From Streptomyces chrestomyceticus JCM 4735 (GTDB lineage Bacteria > Actinomycetota > Actinomycetes > Streptomycetales > Streptomycetaceae): a stretch of DNA of 64,000 bases. Location of the stretch: assembly GCF_003865135.1 (NCBI RefSeq), contig NZ_BHZC01000001.1, positions 7,068,001 to 7,132,000 on the forward strand. Direction: 5' to 3'. Both the position numbers and the translations under genes were made by a program. Under the pieces are notes generated by a model, which saw only the letters and a list, made by a program, of their open reading frames with translations, was not told where the DNA came from and made no database searches. Shown in pieces: positions 1-9,347 of the stretch. The number at the start of each line of letters is the position of its first letter. Positions within the stretch are counted from its first letter, which is position 1.

Positions 1-632
<632 letters not shown>

Positions 633-727
633 GGGGGCGGCTGTTCGGCCGTCTGGCGGGCTGACGTCCGGCGGGCCGAGGCTTGATGGGCTGAGGTTCG
701 GCGGGCTGACGGTCGTCATGTAGCGCG

Positions 728-775
728 GAGGCCGCGTCCCGGTGCTGGAGGGCATCGGGACGCGGCCTCGCTTTT
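728..775 (+). terminator. Rho-independent terminator after the serine protease
   Basis: A perfect 14-base inverted repeat (728-741 pairing with 756-769, GAGGCCGCGTCCCG) with a 14-base loop is followed by GCTTTT. It is the clearest terminator in the window. Confidence 0.9.
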
Positions 776-979
776 CGGCCCCGGGGTGGTGGGGCCTACC
801 GGGGCCTGGTTGGGTTGTACCGGGGCCTGGCGGGGGGCCGCAGGGGCCGGGCCTTGACTTGGCGGGTCCTGCCGGACGTGACGGGTCCTACCGGAGAGGT
901 ACCCCGCTCGTTCTTTCGGCCGGGGTGGGGGCGCCGACGCTTGGCCGGAAGGCCGATACCCGCCCGCGCGCCTCCTTCC

Positions 980-985
980 TAGCGT
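980..985 (+). promoter_or_regulatory. Candidate -10 box for a leaderless transcript
   Basis: TAGCGT lies exactly seven bases before the GTG at 993. This spacing would put the transcription start on or next to the start codon, a common arrangement for leaderless Streptomyces genes. No convincing -35 box is visible. Confidence 0.4.
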
Positions 986-992
986 GGGCCGG

Positions 993-1409
993 GTGACCAC
1001 CGAGCCCCGCCCACGCCACACGCCACAGCCTCCGGGCCACGGCCTCGCGCGTCCCGGCGACCGCCGGACGACCGCGATCGCGGCCCTGCTGCTGGCCGCC
1101 TCCGCCGCGGCCGTCATCTGGCTGCTGCTCGGCCACGGCGGCCACGGTCTTCAGACCGTCCCCACGACGGCCTTCACCTTCGCCGGAACCGACCGGGCCG
1201 AGCAGACCGACGGAACCGGCCAGGACCCCGGGACCGACCGGGTCGCCCATTCCGGCAGTGCCACCCCCACCGGCGGCGACTGTGCCGTACGAGCGCCCAG
1301 GCCCCGCGACTGCCCGGGCCCGCACTGTGCCGCTCGGATTCCCAGGTCCCGCGGCTGCGAGTACGCCGCCCACCCGGACCCGCACCCGCCGACCTGCTGC
1401 CGGCCCTAG
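993..1409 (+). CDS. Possible small single-pass membrane protein (138 aa), unknown family
   Basis: From the GTG at 993 the frame encodes a Pro/Arg-rich N-terminus of about 30 residues and then one clear transmembrane helix (TTAIAALLLAASAAAVIWLLL). A low-complexity Thr/Pro/Arg tail follows, with several cysteines near the C-terminus. The N-terminal half looks genuinely coding: G/C third positions and a hydrophobic helix with positive charges on the N-side. There is no Shine-Dalgarno sequence, but a -10-like hexamer seven bases upstream suggests leaderless translation. The C-terminal half is unconvincing, and the +1 frame becomes open from 1258, so the gene could be shortened by a frameshift. 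I recognise no family. It lies upstream of the two-component pair but 280 bases away. Confidence 0.4.
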   Translation: MTTEPRPRHTPQPPGHGLARPGDRRTTAIAALLLAASAAAVIWLLLGHGGHGLQTVPTTAFTFAGTDRAEQTDGTGQDPGTDRVAHSGSATPTGGDCAVRAPRPRDCPGPHCAARIPRSRGCEYAAHPDPHPPTCCRP

Positions 1410-1608
1410 CACCCGCCCGCCTGCTGCCGGCCCCCGCACCACGACGGCCACTCCGCCGCACGCGCCGCCCCCCGGTGACCGACCGGACCGCCCCAGCGGT
1501 TGCGGGGCGCGATCACCGCAGGTCAGATGGAACGCAACGACAGCGGCCCGGACCGCTGCCGGGTACGGGGCGCGGGACGCGGGGGCGGCGTCCGGCGCAC
1601 GAACAGGG

Positions 1609-1692
1609 CGAGGAACACAGGCACACAGGAAACACAGGGACGCAGGGACGCAGGCACACAGGAACTCAGGGACACGGGAACACTGGGGCACA
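1609..1692. repeat. Degenerate tandem repeat with core ACACAGG/ACGCAGG
   Basis: About eight imperfect copies of a 9-11 base unit (CACAGGAA, CGCAGGGA, CACAGGCA and similar) lie head to tail and end at the start codon of the response regulator gene. The stretch is purine-rich on the plus strand, unlike its surroundings, and fills the place where a ribosome binding site would be expected. Confidence 0.6.
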
Positions 1693-2390
1693 TGGCGATC
1701 AGCGTGGTCATCGCGGACGACCAGGAGATGGTCCGGACGGGCTTCCGGATGATCCTGGAGAGCCAGCCGGACATCGAAGTCCTCGCCGACGTCGTGGACG
1801 GCACGGCGGCCCTGTCCGCCGTGGAGCGCCTGCGTCCCGACGTCCTGCTGCTCGACATCCGGATGCCCGGGACCGACGGCCTGGAGGTCACCCGCCGCCT
1901 CGCCGAGCGCGCCGCCGCCCACCCCGAGTACGGGCACAAGCCGCGCATCGTCATCGTCACCACCTTCGACCTCGACGCCTATGTGCACGCCGCGCTGCAC
2001 GGCGGCGCCTCCGGCTTCCTGCTCAAGGACGCCAGCCCCGCCATGCTCGTGGAGGCGGTACGCGCCGCCGCGGCCGGTGACGCGCTGATCTCACCCGCGA
2101 TCACCGTACGGCTGCTGCGCGAACTGGCCCCCGCAACGGCCGGCGGCACCACCCGTACCCTCGCCGAGCCGCTGACCGACCGCGAACAGGATGTCGTACG
2201 CGCCCTCGCCCGCGGCCGGACCAATGCCGAGATCGCCGCCGAACTCTACGTCTCGCTGTCGACCGTCAAGTCTCACCTCGCCAACGTCCAGGTCAAGCTG
2301 GATGCCCGCAACCGCGTCGAGATCGCCGCCTGGGCCTGGGAGAGCGGGCTCGCCAGGGGCAGCACCGGCAGCGGGCCGGCCGCACCATGA
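1692..2390 (+). CDS. NarL/FixJ-type two-component response regulator
   Basis: This is a 232-residue protein with an N-terminal receiver domain and a C-terminal LuxR-type helix-turn-helix. The acidic pair D9/D10, the phosphoacceptor D55 in LLLDIRMPG, the Thr in VTTF and the Lys in LLKDA are all present. The DNA-binding part (LTDREQDVVRALARGRTNAEIAAELYVSLSTVKSHL split over residues 170-210) is typical. I chose the ATG at 1692 because the receiver fold begins directly there; the open frame extends further upstream only through repeat sequence. The stop overlaps the start of the histidine kinase (ATGA), so the two are translationally coupled and almost certainly partners. The signal is unknown. 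Confidence 0.95.
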   Translation: MAISVVIADDQEMVRTGFRMILESQPDIEVLADVVDGTAALSAVERLRPDVLLLDIRMPGTDGLEVTRRLAERAAAHPEYGHKPRIVIVTTFDLDAYVHAALHGGASGFLLKDASPAMLVEAVRAAAAGDALISPAITVRLLRELAPATAGGTTRTLAEPLTDREQDVVRALARGRTNAEIAAELYVSLSTVKSHLANVQVKLDARNRVEIAAWAWESGLARGSTGSGPAAP

Positions 2391-3595
2391 GCCCGCTGAC
2401 CGGGTGGGCGCGCGCCCACCCGCGCAAGGCCACCGTCGGCAAAGCCGCCCTCGCCGCGGTCCTGCTCTTCCTCATCGGCTTCGAGAGCGTCGCGCTGGCC
2501 CGGCAGCCCACCCGCCCGCACGCCACCGTCGTCGCCGCCGCTGTCGTCGTCTGCCTGTGTGCCGTACCCAACGCCCGCGTGCCGCTGCGCATCCGCGCCT
2601 GGACCGCCGCGAGCGTCTCCCTCGCAGCCTCGGTGGTCCTGATCGCCGGACAGCACGCCCTCGCGGTGTGGGGACTCGGCGAAGGCATCGCCCTGCTGGT
2701 CCTGCTCACCGGCGTGGTGCACCGCGCCCCCGGCCGCACCGCCGCGGTCCTCGGCCCCCTGCTGGGCCTGGCCTGCGTGCTCGCCCCGATGCGCGACATC
2801 CGGCTGGGCCTGTGGACCGTCGTCTACGGCGTCCTGACCGTCGTCGTCAGCGCCTATTCGTTGATCCTGCGCTGGCAGGACGCCCAGCGAATGCGCGACC
2901 TGGCCGCCGTACGGACCGCCGAACGCCTGGAACTCGCCCGCGAACTGCACGACGTGGTCGCCCATCACGTCACCGGCATCGTCGTCCAGGCCCGCGCCGC
3001 CCGCTTCACCGCACTCGACGGGCCACGGGCGGACGCCGCCTTCGAACGGATCGAGACCTCCGGCGGCGAGGCACTGAGCGCGATGCGCCGCCTGGTCCAC
3101 GTCCTGCGGGAGAACTCCGCACGCAGCCGGCCGCTCGCCGGACTGGCCGACGTGCACACCCTCACCGAGGCTTACGCGCGCACCGGCCCGCCCGTCGCCC
3201 TGCACATCGAGGAGGGCCTCGACGAGACGGTCCCCGCCGAAGTCGCCGCCGCCGTCCACCGCATCGTCCGCGAGGCCCTCACCAACATCCGCAAGCACGC
3301 CGCGGACGCCACCGTCGTCCGCATCAAGGTCCGCACCGTCCCGTCCGGCCTGGAACTGCGCGTCACCGACGACGGCGGACACCCCGCCCGCCTCTCCGAA
3401 CAGGCCCGTGGCGGCGGCTTCGGCCTGGCCGGACTCACCGAACGCGCCGAGGCGCTGGGCGGCCGGCTGACCGCGGGCCCCGCACCGGAGGGCGGCTGGG
3501 AGGTTCGGGCCGTGCTGCCGCTGGGAGCGGGGGAGGGGGAGGGAAACGGGGAGAGTGGCGGGTACGCAGGGTACGGGAAGGAGCCCTCCGGCTGA
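2387..3595 (+). CDS. NarL-type sensor histidine kinase, partner of the upstream regulator
   Basis: 402 residues. The N-terminal ~150 residues hold about five or six hydrophobic segments (for example AALAAVLLFLIGFES and LLVLLTGVVHR), so the sensor part is membrane-embedded with no large extracellular domain. The HisKA_3 dimerisation box ELARELHDVVAHHV puts the phosphorylated histidine at H188. The ATPase part shows the N box (REALTNIRKHA) and the G boxes (DDGG, GGFGLAGL). The ATG overlaps the regulator stop by four bases. The 3' end is low-complexity (Gly/Glu). The fusion-free, gene-pair arrangement is typical for Streptomyces; the stimulus cannot be inferred, although a glycan-degrading locus begins 200 bases downstream. 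Confidence 0.95.
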   Translation: MSPLTGWARAHPRKATVGKAALAAVLLFLIGFESVALARQPTRPHATVVAAAVVVCLCAVPNARVPLRIRAWTAASVSLAASVVLIAGQHALAVWGLGEGIALLVLLTGVVHRAPGRTAAVLGPLLGLACVLAPMRDIRLGLWTVVYGVLTVVVSAYSLILRWQDAQRMRDLAAVRTAERLELARELHDVVAHHVTGIVVQARAARFTALDGPRADAAFERIETSGGEALSAMRRLVHVLRENSARSRPLAGLADVHTLTEAYARTGPPVALHIEEGLDETVPAEVAAAVHRIVREALTNIRKHAADATVVRIKVRTVPSGLELRVTDDGGHPARLSEQARGGGFGLAGLTERAEALGGRLTAGPAPEGGWEVRAVLPLGAGEGEGNGESGGYAGYGKEPSG

Positions 3596-3624
3596 CTGGG
3601 GTGACCCGGCTGACCCGGCTGTCC

Positions 3625-3651
3625 GGGCCGCCCGGGCTGACCCGGCGGCCC
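3625..3651 (+). terminator. G/C hairpin between the histidine kinase and GH101 genes
   Basis: GGGCCGCCCGGG (3625-3636) pairs with CCCGGCGGCCC (3641-3651) across a CTGA tetraloop with one bulged base. No T-tract follows. It sits in a stretch of CTGACCCGG direct repeats (about 3600-3646). It may separate the two transcription units. Confidence 0.45.
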
Positions 3652-3799
3652 GTACGCCCCGCTCCGGCTGTACCGGACCCCCTCGCCCCCGGTCCGTTAG
3701 TCCAACACCTCCCGCCCCTTTGTCCATGGGCGCACCCGCCGCGCACCCAGCACCCTGTCCCGCGACGGACAGAGCCGGTGCGAAGGACGGAGAGCGCTC

Positions 3800-6700
3800 G
3801 TGAACGGACCGACAGGAGCGGAGCAGCCGACAGGAGCGCAGCCGACAGGCGCGGGTCAACCGGCGGACGCGGGACAGTCGACGAAAGCGCGGCAACCGGC
3901 AGAAGCGGAAGCCGCGCCCCCTGGGGAAGCCCTTGCGCCCGAGCCAACCCCGACCGGCCTTGGAACCCCGACCGGCCCCGAAGCCCTGACCGTCCCCGAA
4001 CCCCTGACCGCTCCCGCCCCCACCCGCAGAAAGCTCGTCATCGGCACCGCGCTCGCCGGAATCGCCGCCACCCTCCCGCTCACCGGCACCAGCGCATACG
4101 CCGGAAGCACCGGCACCGGCACCGGCACCGGCACCGGCACCGCCCCGTACCCGCGCCCCCGAGCAGGTGAGGCGGTGCTGCGCTCCGGTGCCCTGGAGGT
4201 CCGCGTCGACACCGGCTTCCCCCGTGTCCTCTCCTACACCGACCGGGGCACCGGCGCCGTCCTGTACGGCCAGCCCGACCCGGTCACCCGGCTCCTCGTC
4301 GACGGCACCGCCCGCACGCCCCGGGTCACTGCCCGCCCGGCCGCCGACCGCATCACCTACACCCTCGCCTTCGACGGCGGCACCGAGATCGACGCCGAGA
4401 TCACCGTCGACGGCTGGCACGTCGACTGGCGCGTCACCAGGATCGCCGACACCCCGGCCCTCCGCGTGGGCACCCTCCAGATCCCCGGGCTCGCCCTGCT
4501 GAGCGTCCGCAGCGACCAGCCCGGCGCCGCCCTGCTGGCCGCCCGGATCGACCTGGACAAGGCCAAGAGCGGCGACACCCTCGTCCGGATCACACCCGCC
4601 ACCCCGGTGGACGCCGCCCCCACGGGGTGCGCGTACGGGGTGGCCGCCACCGGCGAGCTGGCCGCCGCCGTCGAGACCAACACCGTGTACGACACGCCCA
4701 GCGGCCCCACCACCTGGGAGAACGGACGGCTGTGGCGGCAGACCACCGCGAGCGGCGGCCACCGCTACGCGCGCCTCGGCTGTGGCCAGTGGACCCACCG
4801 CGCGGCCACCGCGCCCCTGGACGACACCGAGCCGCTGCCGTACGCCACCGTCGTCCTCACCCGCGACCGCAACGGCGACGGCACCGCCGACTGGCAGGAC
4901 GCGGCCATCGCGCTGCGCGACATCATGGTCGACCCGCTCGGCGCCGACGAGCAGCACCTGCGCGTCGTCGCCCACATCCCGTTCAACTTCGCCAGCCAGG
5001 CCACCAACCCCTTCCTGGCCACTCTCGACAACGTCAAGCGGATCGCGCTCGCCACCGACGGGCTGCGGCAGTTCACGCTCCTGAAGGGCTACCAGTCCGA
5101 AGGCCACGACTCCGCCCACCCCGACTACGGCGGCAACCCCAACACCCGCGCCGGGGGCCTCGCCGACCTCAACACCCTGCTGCGGGCCGGAAAGACGTGG
5201 CACAGCGACTTCGCCGTGCATGTCAACGCCACCGAGTCCTACCCCGTCGCGCACGCCTTCTCCGAGACCCTGGTCGACAAGAGCGACGCCCAGTGGGACT
5301 GGCTCGACCAGTCGTACCGCATCGACGCCCGCCGCGACCTGGTCTCCGGCGACATCGTCCGCCGCTTCCGGCAGCTCCGCGAGGAGACCGACCCCGCCCT
5401 GAACACCCTCTACATCGACGTCTTCCGCGAGTCCGGCTGGAACTCCGACCGCCTCCAGCGCCACCTGCGCGCCCAGGGCTGGCAGGTGACCACCGAATGG
5501 GGCCACGGCCTGGAGCGCTCCGCCCTGTGGTCGCACTGGGCCAACGAGACCGACTACGGCGGCGACACCTCCCGCGGCATCAACTCCCGCCTCATCCGTT
5601 TCGTCCGCAACCACCAGAAGGACGTGTTCGCCGACAAGTGGCCCACGCTGCTGGGCGGCGCCCGGATGGGCAACTTCGAGGGCTGGGTCGGCAAGACCGA
5701 CTGGCACGCCTTCTACAAGATCATCTGGGTGGACGCGCTGCCCGCCAAGTACCTCCAGGCGTACCCGATCCGCACCTGGCGCGAGCACGAGATCACCTTC
5801 GAGGGACCGACCGGCACCACCGTCACCGACACCGGCGGCACCCGCCGCATCACCACCGACGGACGCCTGGTGTACGACGGCGGCACCTACCTGCTGCCCT
5901 GGGAACCCCGTCGCGCGACCGACCCCGAGAAGCTCTACCACTACAACCCCGGCGGCGGCACGACCACTTGGACGCTGCCCCGTGGCTGGTCCGGCACCCG
6001 CAGTGTGTACGCCTACCGGCTCACCGACCAGGGCCGGAGCCGGCCGGAGCGGCTGACCGTACGCGCCGGCGAGGTCACCGTCACCGCCGCGGCCGGACAG
6101 CCGTACGTCCTCTACCGCCGCCCCGCCCCGGCCCAGGGCGGCCGCGGCTGGGGTCAGGGGAGCGGCGGCCACGCCCGGCGCGGAGCCGGCCGGACCGGGC
6201 CCGGCTGGGGCGAGGGCACGCCGCTCGCCGACCCCGGCTTCCACTCCGGCACCCTCGACGCCTGGCGGGTCAGCGGGCCCGCCACCGTCGAGCCGAGCGC
6301 CCTCGGCGACTACGAACTGGTCGTCGGCGCGGGCGGCGCGGCAACCGTCAGTCAGCGGCTCGCCCGCCTCGCGCCCGGCACGTACACGGCCTCCGTGCAG
6401 GTCGAGGTCGGCGCGCGGCCGGGGGAGCGGCGCCGGGCCACGCTGGAGGTACGCACCGGTGACGGCGTCACGGCCGCCAACTGGACCGAGACGTCCACCG
6501 CCGGGAACTTCGTCGCCGCCGACCGCAAGCACGGCACTCGCTTCCAACGGATGTTCACCCCCTTCACCGTCCCCGAGGGCGGCGGTCCCGTCACCCTCAC
6601 CCTCCGCACTGCAGCGGGCACTCCACGTATTCGGTTCGACAACGTGCGGGTCGTCCCCGCAGTTCCCACGCATCGCCCCGGCACCGTCGCGTACGAGGAT

Positions 6701-7177
6701 TTCGAGGACGTACCGCAAGGCTGGGGCCCCTTCGTCAAGGGCGACGCGGGCCAGGTCACCGACCCGCGCACGCACATCGCGCAGCGGCACGCGCCCTTCA
6801 CCCAGCGCGGCTGGAACGGCAAGGCCGTCGACGACGTGATCGACGGCGGCCAGTCCCTGAAGTCCCGCGGCGAGAACGCGGGACTGGTCTACCGGACCGT
6901 GCCGCACACCGTGCGCTTCGTCCCCGGACGCCGCTACCGGGTCAGCTTCCGCTACGAGAACGAGAAGGCCGGCCAGTACGCCTGGGTCACGGCCGTCGAC
7001 GACCCCGCGTCCCGCGAACTGAGCCGCACCCCGCTGCCCGTCGCCACCCGGCCCACCTCCCACACCTACGAGTTCACCGCCCCGGAGAGCGGCGAGGCGT
7101 GGGTGGGACTGCGCAAGACGGGCGACGACGGGAAGGCGGAATTCGTCCTGGACGCCTTCGAGGTACGGGAAGCTTGA
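3800..7177 (+). CDS. Tat-exported endo-alpha-N-acetylgalactosaminidase, GH101 family
   Basis: 1125 residues. GH101 enzymes release the disaccharide Gal-beta-1,3-GalNAc from Ser/Thr of mucin-type glycoproteins. The central domain (about residues 130-720) matches the family. The expected nucleophile is D540 in NTLYIDVF and the acid/base is E566 in TTEWGHGLE; the WxxHW and tryptophan-rich loops that follow are also typical. Two beta-sandwich modules of carbohydrate-binding type make up the C-terminus (about 800-950 and 955-1125). The signal has a twin arginine (TRRKLVIG, residues 74-81) followed by a hydrophobic stretch ending SAYA. About 73 residues of Pro/Thr/Ala repeats precede the twin arginine. 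No other start codon lies in between, so the GTG at 3800, with GGAG eight bases upstream, is the only choice. A (ACCGGC)n tract follows the signal. It converges on the GH35 gene. Confidence 0.88.
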   Translation: MNGPTGAEQPTGAQPTGAGQPADAGQSTKARQPAEAEAAPPGEALAPEPTPTGLGTPTGPEALTVPEPLTAPAPTRRKLVIGTALAGIAATLPLTGTSAYAGSTGTGTGTGTGTAPYPRPRAGEAVLRSGALEVRVDTGFPRVLSYTDRGTGAVLYGQPDPVTRLLVDGTARTPRVTARPAADRITYTLAFDGGTEIDAEITVDGWHVDWRVTRIADTPALRVGTLQIPGLALLSVRSDQPGAALLAARIDLDKAKSGDTLVRITPATPVDAAPTGCAYGVAATGELAAAVETNTVYDTPSGPTTWENGRLWRQTTASGGHRYARLGCGQWTHRAATAPLDDTEPLPYATVVLTRDRNGDGTADWQDAAIALRDIMVDPLGADEQHLRVVAHIPFNFASQATNPFLATLDNVKRIALATDGLRQFTLLKGYQSEGHDSAHPDYGGNPNTRAGGLADLNTLLRAGKTWHSDFAVHVNATESYPVAHAFSETLVDKSDAQWDWLDQSYRIDARRDLVSGDIVRRFRQLREETDPALNTLYIDVFRESGWNSDRLQRHLRAQGWQVTTEWGHGLERSALWSHWANETDYGGDTSRGINSRLIRFVRNHQKDVFADKWPTLLGGARMGNFEGWVGKTDWHAFYKIIWVDALPAKYLQAYPIRTWREHEITFEGPTGTTVTDTGGTRRITTDGRLVYDGGTYLLPWEPRRATDPEKLYHYNPGGGTTTWTLPRGWSGTRSVYAYRLTDQGRSRPERLTVRAGEVTVTAAAGQPYVLYRRPAPAQGGRGWGQGSGGHARRGAGRTGPGWGEGTPLADPGFHSGTLDAWRVSGPATVEPSALGDYELVVGAGGAATVSQRLARLAPGTYTASVQVEVGARPGERRRATLEVRTGDGVTAANWTETSTAGNFVAADRKHGTRFQRMFTPFTVPEGGGPVTLTLRTAAGTPRIRFDNVRVVPAVPTHRPGTVAYEDFEDVPQGWGPFVKGDAGQVTDPRTHIAQRHAPFTQRGWNGKAVDDVIDGGQSLKSRGENAGLVYRTVPHTVRFVPGRRYRVSFRYENEKAGQYAWVTAVDDPASRELSRTPLPVATRPTSHTYEFTAPESGEAWVGLRKTGDDGKAEFVLDAFEVREA
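4110..4145 (+). repeat. Hexanucleotide tandem repeat (ACCGGC) coding Thr-Gly repeats
   Basis: About five to six copies in phase with the reading frame give a Thr-Gly repeat directly after the signal-peptide cleavage region of the GH101 protein. Copy-number changes by slippage would stay in frame and change only linker length. Confidence 0.75.
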
Positions 7178-7208
7178 CGCGTCGGGCACCGGAGACCGGC
7201 CCGCCCGG

Positions 7209-7234
7209 GCACCGGAAACTGGTCGGCCCGGTGC
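7209..7234. terminator. Weak hairpin between the convergent GH101 and GH35 genes
   Basis: GCACCGG (7209-7215) and CCGGTGC (7228-7234) form a 7-bp stem with a 12-base loop; a further GCACCGG copy lies at 7186. No T-tract. It may act in both directions. Confidence 0.35.
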
Positions 7235-7270
7235 GGATGACCGGCGCGTCGGGGCACGGACACCGCCCCG

Positions 7271-9082
7271 TCAGGGCACCAGACGGGGCGCCCCCGCCCG
7301 CTCCCCCTCAAGGGCGGGGGCGCCCTCCAGCTCCAGCAGGAGCAGCTCGTTGGCGCCCGGACGCAGCACCGGACCGGGGACGAACAGGGTCCGCTGCGGA
7401 CCGGCCGCCCAGTAACGGCCCAGGCAGAAGCCGTTCACCCAGGCGAAGCCGCGCGTCCAGCCGGGCAGTTCGAGGGCGGCGTCGCCGGGGGAGGGGACGG
7501 TCAGCGTGGCCCGATGGAGGCCCGGCTGCCCGGAACCGGAGGGGCGGTCGCCGTATCCCCTGAACGGCACCCGCCGCACCGCCGCCGCGTCCTCCAGCGC
7601 GTCCAGCCGCAGCCCCCGCGCCCGTACCCCGTGCAGGTACTGCCGCTCGTGCAGCACCCCGCCCGTGATGCCCTTCGGCTCCCCGAGCCGCGGACCGTAG
7701 TTGACGCGCCCCAGCGACTCCACCCACAGCTCCACAGTGGCGGGCCCGGCCACCGCCGCCCCGATCACCCCGTCCTCCTCGTCCAGGGTCGGCCCGCGCA
7801 CCCCGTCCACGTACGTCACCGCCAGGTCGCGCAGCCCCGCCACCCGCAGCGGAAGCGGCCCGCGCGGACCGGGGACCTCGATGCGGTACCGCACCACCCC
7901 ACGGTCCACGTCCAGCTCCTCGAACGTCGGCGGCACACCCGACGTCATCTCGGGACCGCCGAGGACGTCTAGCACGTCCGCGAGCGGCGCCCACCCGCCG
8001 GACTCGGCCCGTACGGGCGCGGCGAGGACCGGCGGCGGTGCGGGGACCTCCGGCGACGGGCTCGGCGCATACGCGGCCAGGACCTCACGGAACCGGTGGA
8101 ACTTCTCCGTAGAGCGCCCGCGTTCATCGATCGGCGCGTCGTAGTCGTACGACGTGACGGTGGGCCGCAACACCCCGTCGTGCAGGTCGCCGGAACGGTT
8201 CGCCCCCGCCCAGCCCCCGAAGTTCGTACCGCCGTGCGCCATGTAGACGTTGACCGACGCACCGCACTCCAGGATCTCCCGCAACGCGTCCGCCGCGTCC
8301 CCCGAAGAGCGCGCCACCGAAGCGTCACCCCAGTGGGAGAACCAACCGCACCAGAACTCCATGCACATCAGCGGCCCGCGCGCCTGATGACGCCGCAGCG
8401 CCGCGAACGCCTCCCGCGCCCCCGACCCGAAGTTGGCCGTCGCCAGGACACCGGGCACCGAACCGCCGGTGAGCATGTGGTCCTCCGGGCCGTCCGAAGT
8501 GAACAGCGGCACGGTCACCCCCAGGCCGCGCAGCAGGCCCACCATGTGCGCCAGGTACTCCCGGTCGCTGCCGTACGACCCGTACTCGTTCTCCGCCTGC
8601 ACCATCACCACCGGGCCGCCACGGTCGTACTGCCGCGCCACCACCTGCGGCAGCAGCCGCCCGAACCACGCGTCCACCGCCCGCAGGTACTCCGCGTCGC
8701 GCGTCCGCACCCGCCGCCCCAGCGGACCGGTCAGCCAGTGCGGCAGCCCGCCGTTCTCCCACTCCGCGCAGATGTACGGACCGGGCCTGACCAGCGCTAG
8801 CAGCCCCGCCTCCCACGCCGCGTCCAGGAAGCGGCCCAGCGCCTCCGGATCGCGGTGGACGCCCGGCCGCGGCTCGTGCAGGTTCCAGGGCACGTACGTC
8901 TCGACGCAGTTCAGCCCCATGGCGCGCAGCATCGCCAACCGGTGCCCCCACTGCGCCTCGTGCACCCGGAAGTAGTGCAGGGCCCCCGACAGCAGCCGCA
9001 CCGGCCGCCCGTCCCGCTCGAAATCCCGTTCGCCCACCACGAACTCGCCCATACCGCCCGCCCTGTCCCGTTCCGCCGCCAT
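7271..9082 (-). CDS. Beta-galactosidase, GH35 family
   Basis: 603 residues. GH35 enzymes remove terminal beta-galactose with retention. The catalytic barrel fills residues 12-330: the substrate loop ETYVPWNLHEP, the acid/base E166 in QAENEYG and the nucleophile E242 in MEFWCGW are all in place. The C-terminal half holds beta-sandwich domains (GYGDRPSGSGQPGLHRATL, WVNGFCLGRYW is the typical galactose-binding jelly-roll motif). There is no signal peptide, so the enzyme is expected in the cytoplasm. A second start at 9052 (MGEFVVGERDF) is equally possible because the first ten residues are not conserved-looking. It is convergent with GH101 and divergent from an AraC-type regulator, which suggests it cleaves Gal-GalNAc released by GH101. 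Confidence 0.92.
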   Translation of the reverse strand: MAAERDRAGGMGEFVVGERDFERDGRPVRLLSGALHYFRVHEAQWGHRLAMLRAMGLNCVETYVPWNLHEPRPGVHRDPEALGRFLDAAWEAGLLALVRPGPYICAEWENGGLPHWLTGPLGRRVRTRDAEYLRAVDAWFGRLLPQVVARQYDRGGPVVMVQAENEYGSYGSDREYLAHMVGLLRGLGVTVPLFTSDGPEDHMLTGGSVPGVLATANFGSGAREAFAALRRHQARGPLMCMEFWCGWFSHWGDASVARSSGDAADALREILECGASVNVYMAHGGTNFGGWAGANRSGDLHDGVLRPTVTSYDYDAPIDERGRSTEKFHRFREVLAAYAPSPSPEVPAPPPVLAAPVRAESGGWAPLADVLDVLGGPEMTSGVPPTFEELDVDRGVVRYRIEVPGPRGPLPLRVAGLRDLAVTYVDGVRGPTLDEEDGVIGAAVAGPATVELWVESLGRVNYGPRLGEPKGITGGVLHERQYLHGVRARGLRLDALEDAAAVRRVPFRGYGDRPSGSGQPGLHRATLTVPSPGDAALELPGWTRGFAWVNGFCLGRYWAAGPQRTLFVPGPVLRPGANELLLLELEGAPALEGERAGAPRLVP

Positions 9083-9151
9083 CCCGATCCGCCCGGCGCA
9101 CCGGCCCGTCCGCCGTCCCGGTCACCCTCACCCCTGGCGGCACGCGAATCC

Positions 9152-9183
9152 ATGGACAAAGATCGGTAGTGATTGGACGGAAG
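9152..9183. promoter_or_regulatory. Candidate AraC-family operator, direct repeats 21 bp apart
   Basis: ATGGACAAAG begins at 9152 and TTGGACGGAAG at 9173; the shared TGGAC cores are exactly 21 bases, two helical turns, apart. AraC-type activators usually bind direct repeats with this spacing. The patch is unusually A/T-rich for this window and lies between the divergent GH35 and AraC genes. Confidence 0.45.
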
Positions 9184-9347
9184 CCGGACGGAACGCGGAC
9201 TGCACTCGGGCGGCACAGGGCCCTCATCGGTCAGGAGACGCGGGAAACCGACCGGACGCGGAAACGCCCACGCCCCGTACGGACCCGGCGCGCCGCGCCA
9301 CCCCGTACGGACACGCCCCCGGCACGCGGAAACGGGAGGACGCCCGC

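Larger units (their letters stand above)
633..992. other. Intergenic region after the protease
   Basis: Apart from the terminator at 728-775 and a candidate -10 box near its right end, I see no supportable gene here. The open frames on both strands are low-complexity Gly/Pro/Arg shadows. Confidence 0.6.

Noticed and set aside
1609..1692. Possible CRISPR array
   Set aside because: Units are 9-11 bases, contiguous and degenerate, with no spacers and no cas genes nearby.
2273..7189. Very long minus-strand open frame of 1638 codons
   Set aside because: It lies antisense to the two-component kinase and GH101 genes, has a Gly/Val/Ala/Asp-rich composition typical of shadows in high-G/C DNA and no recognisable domain.
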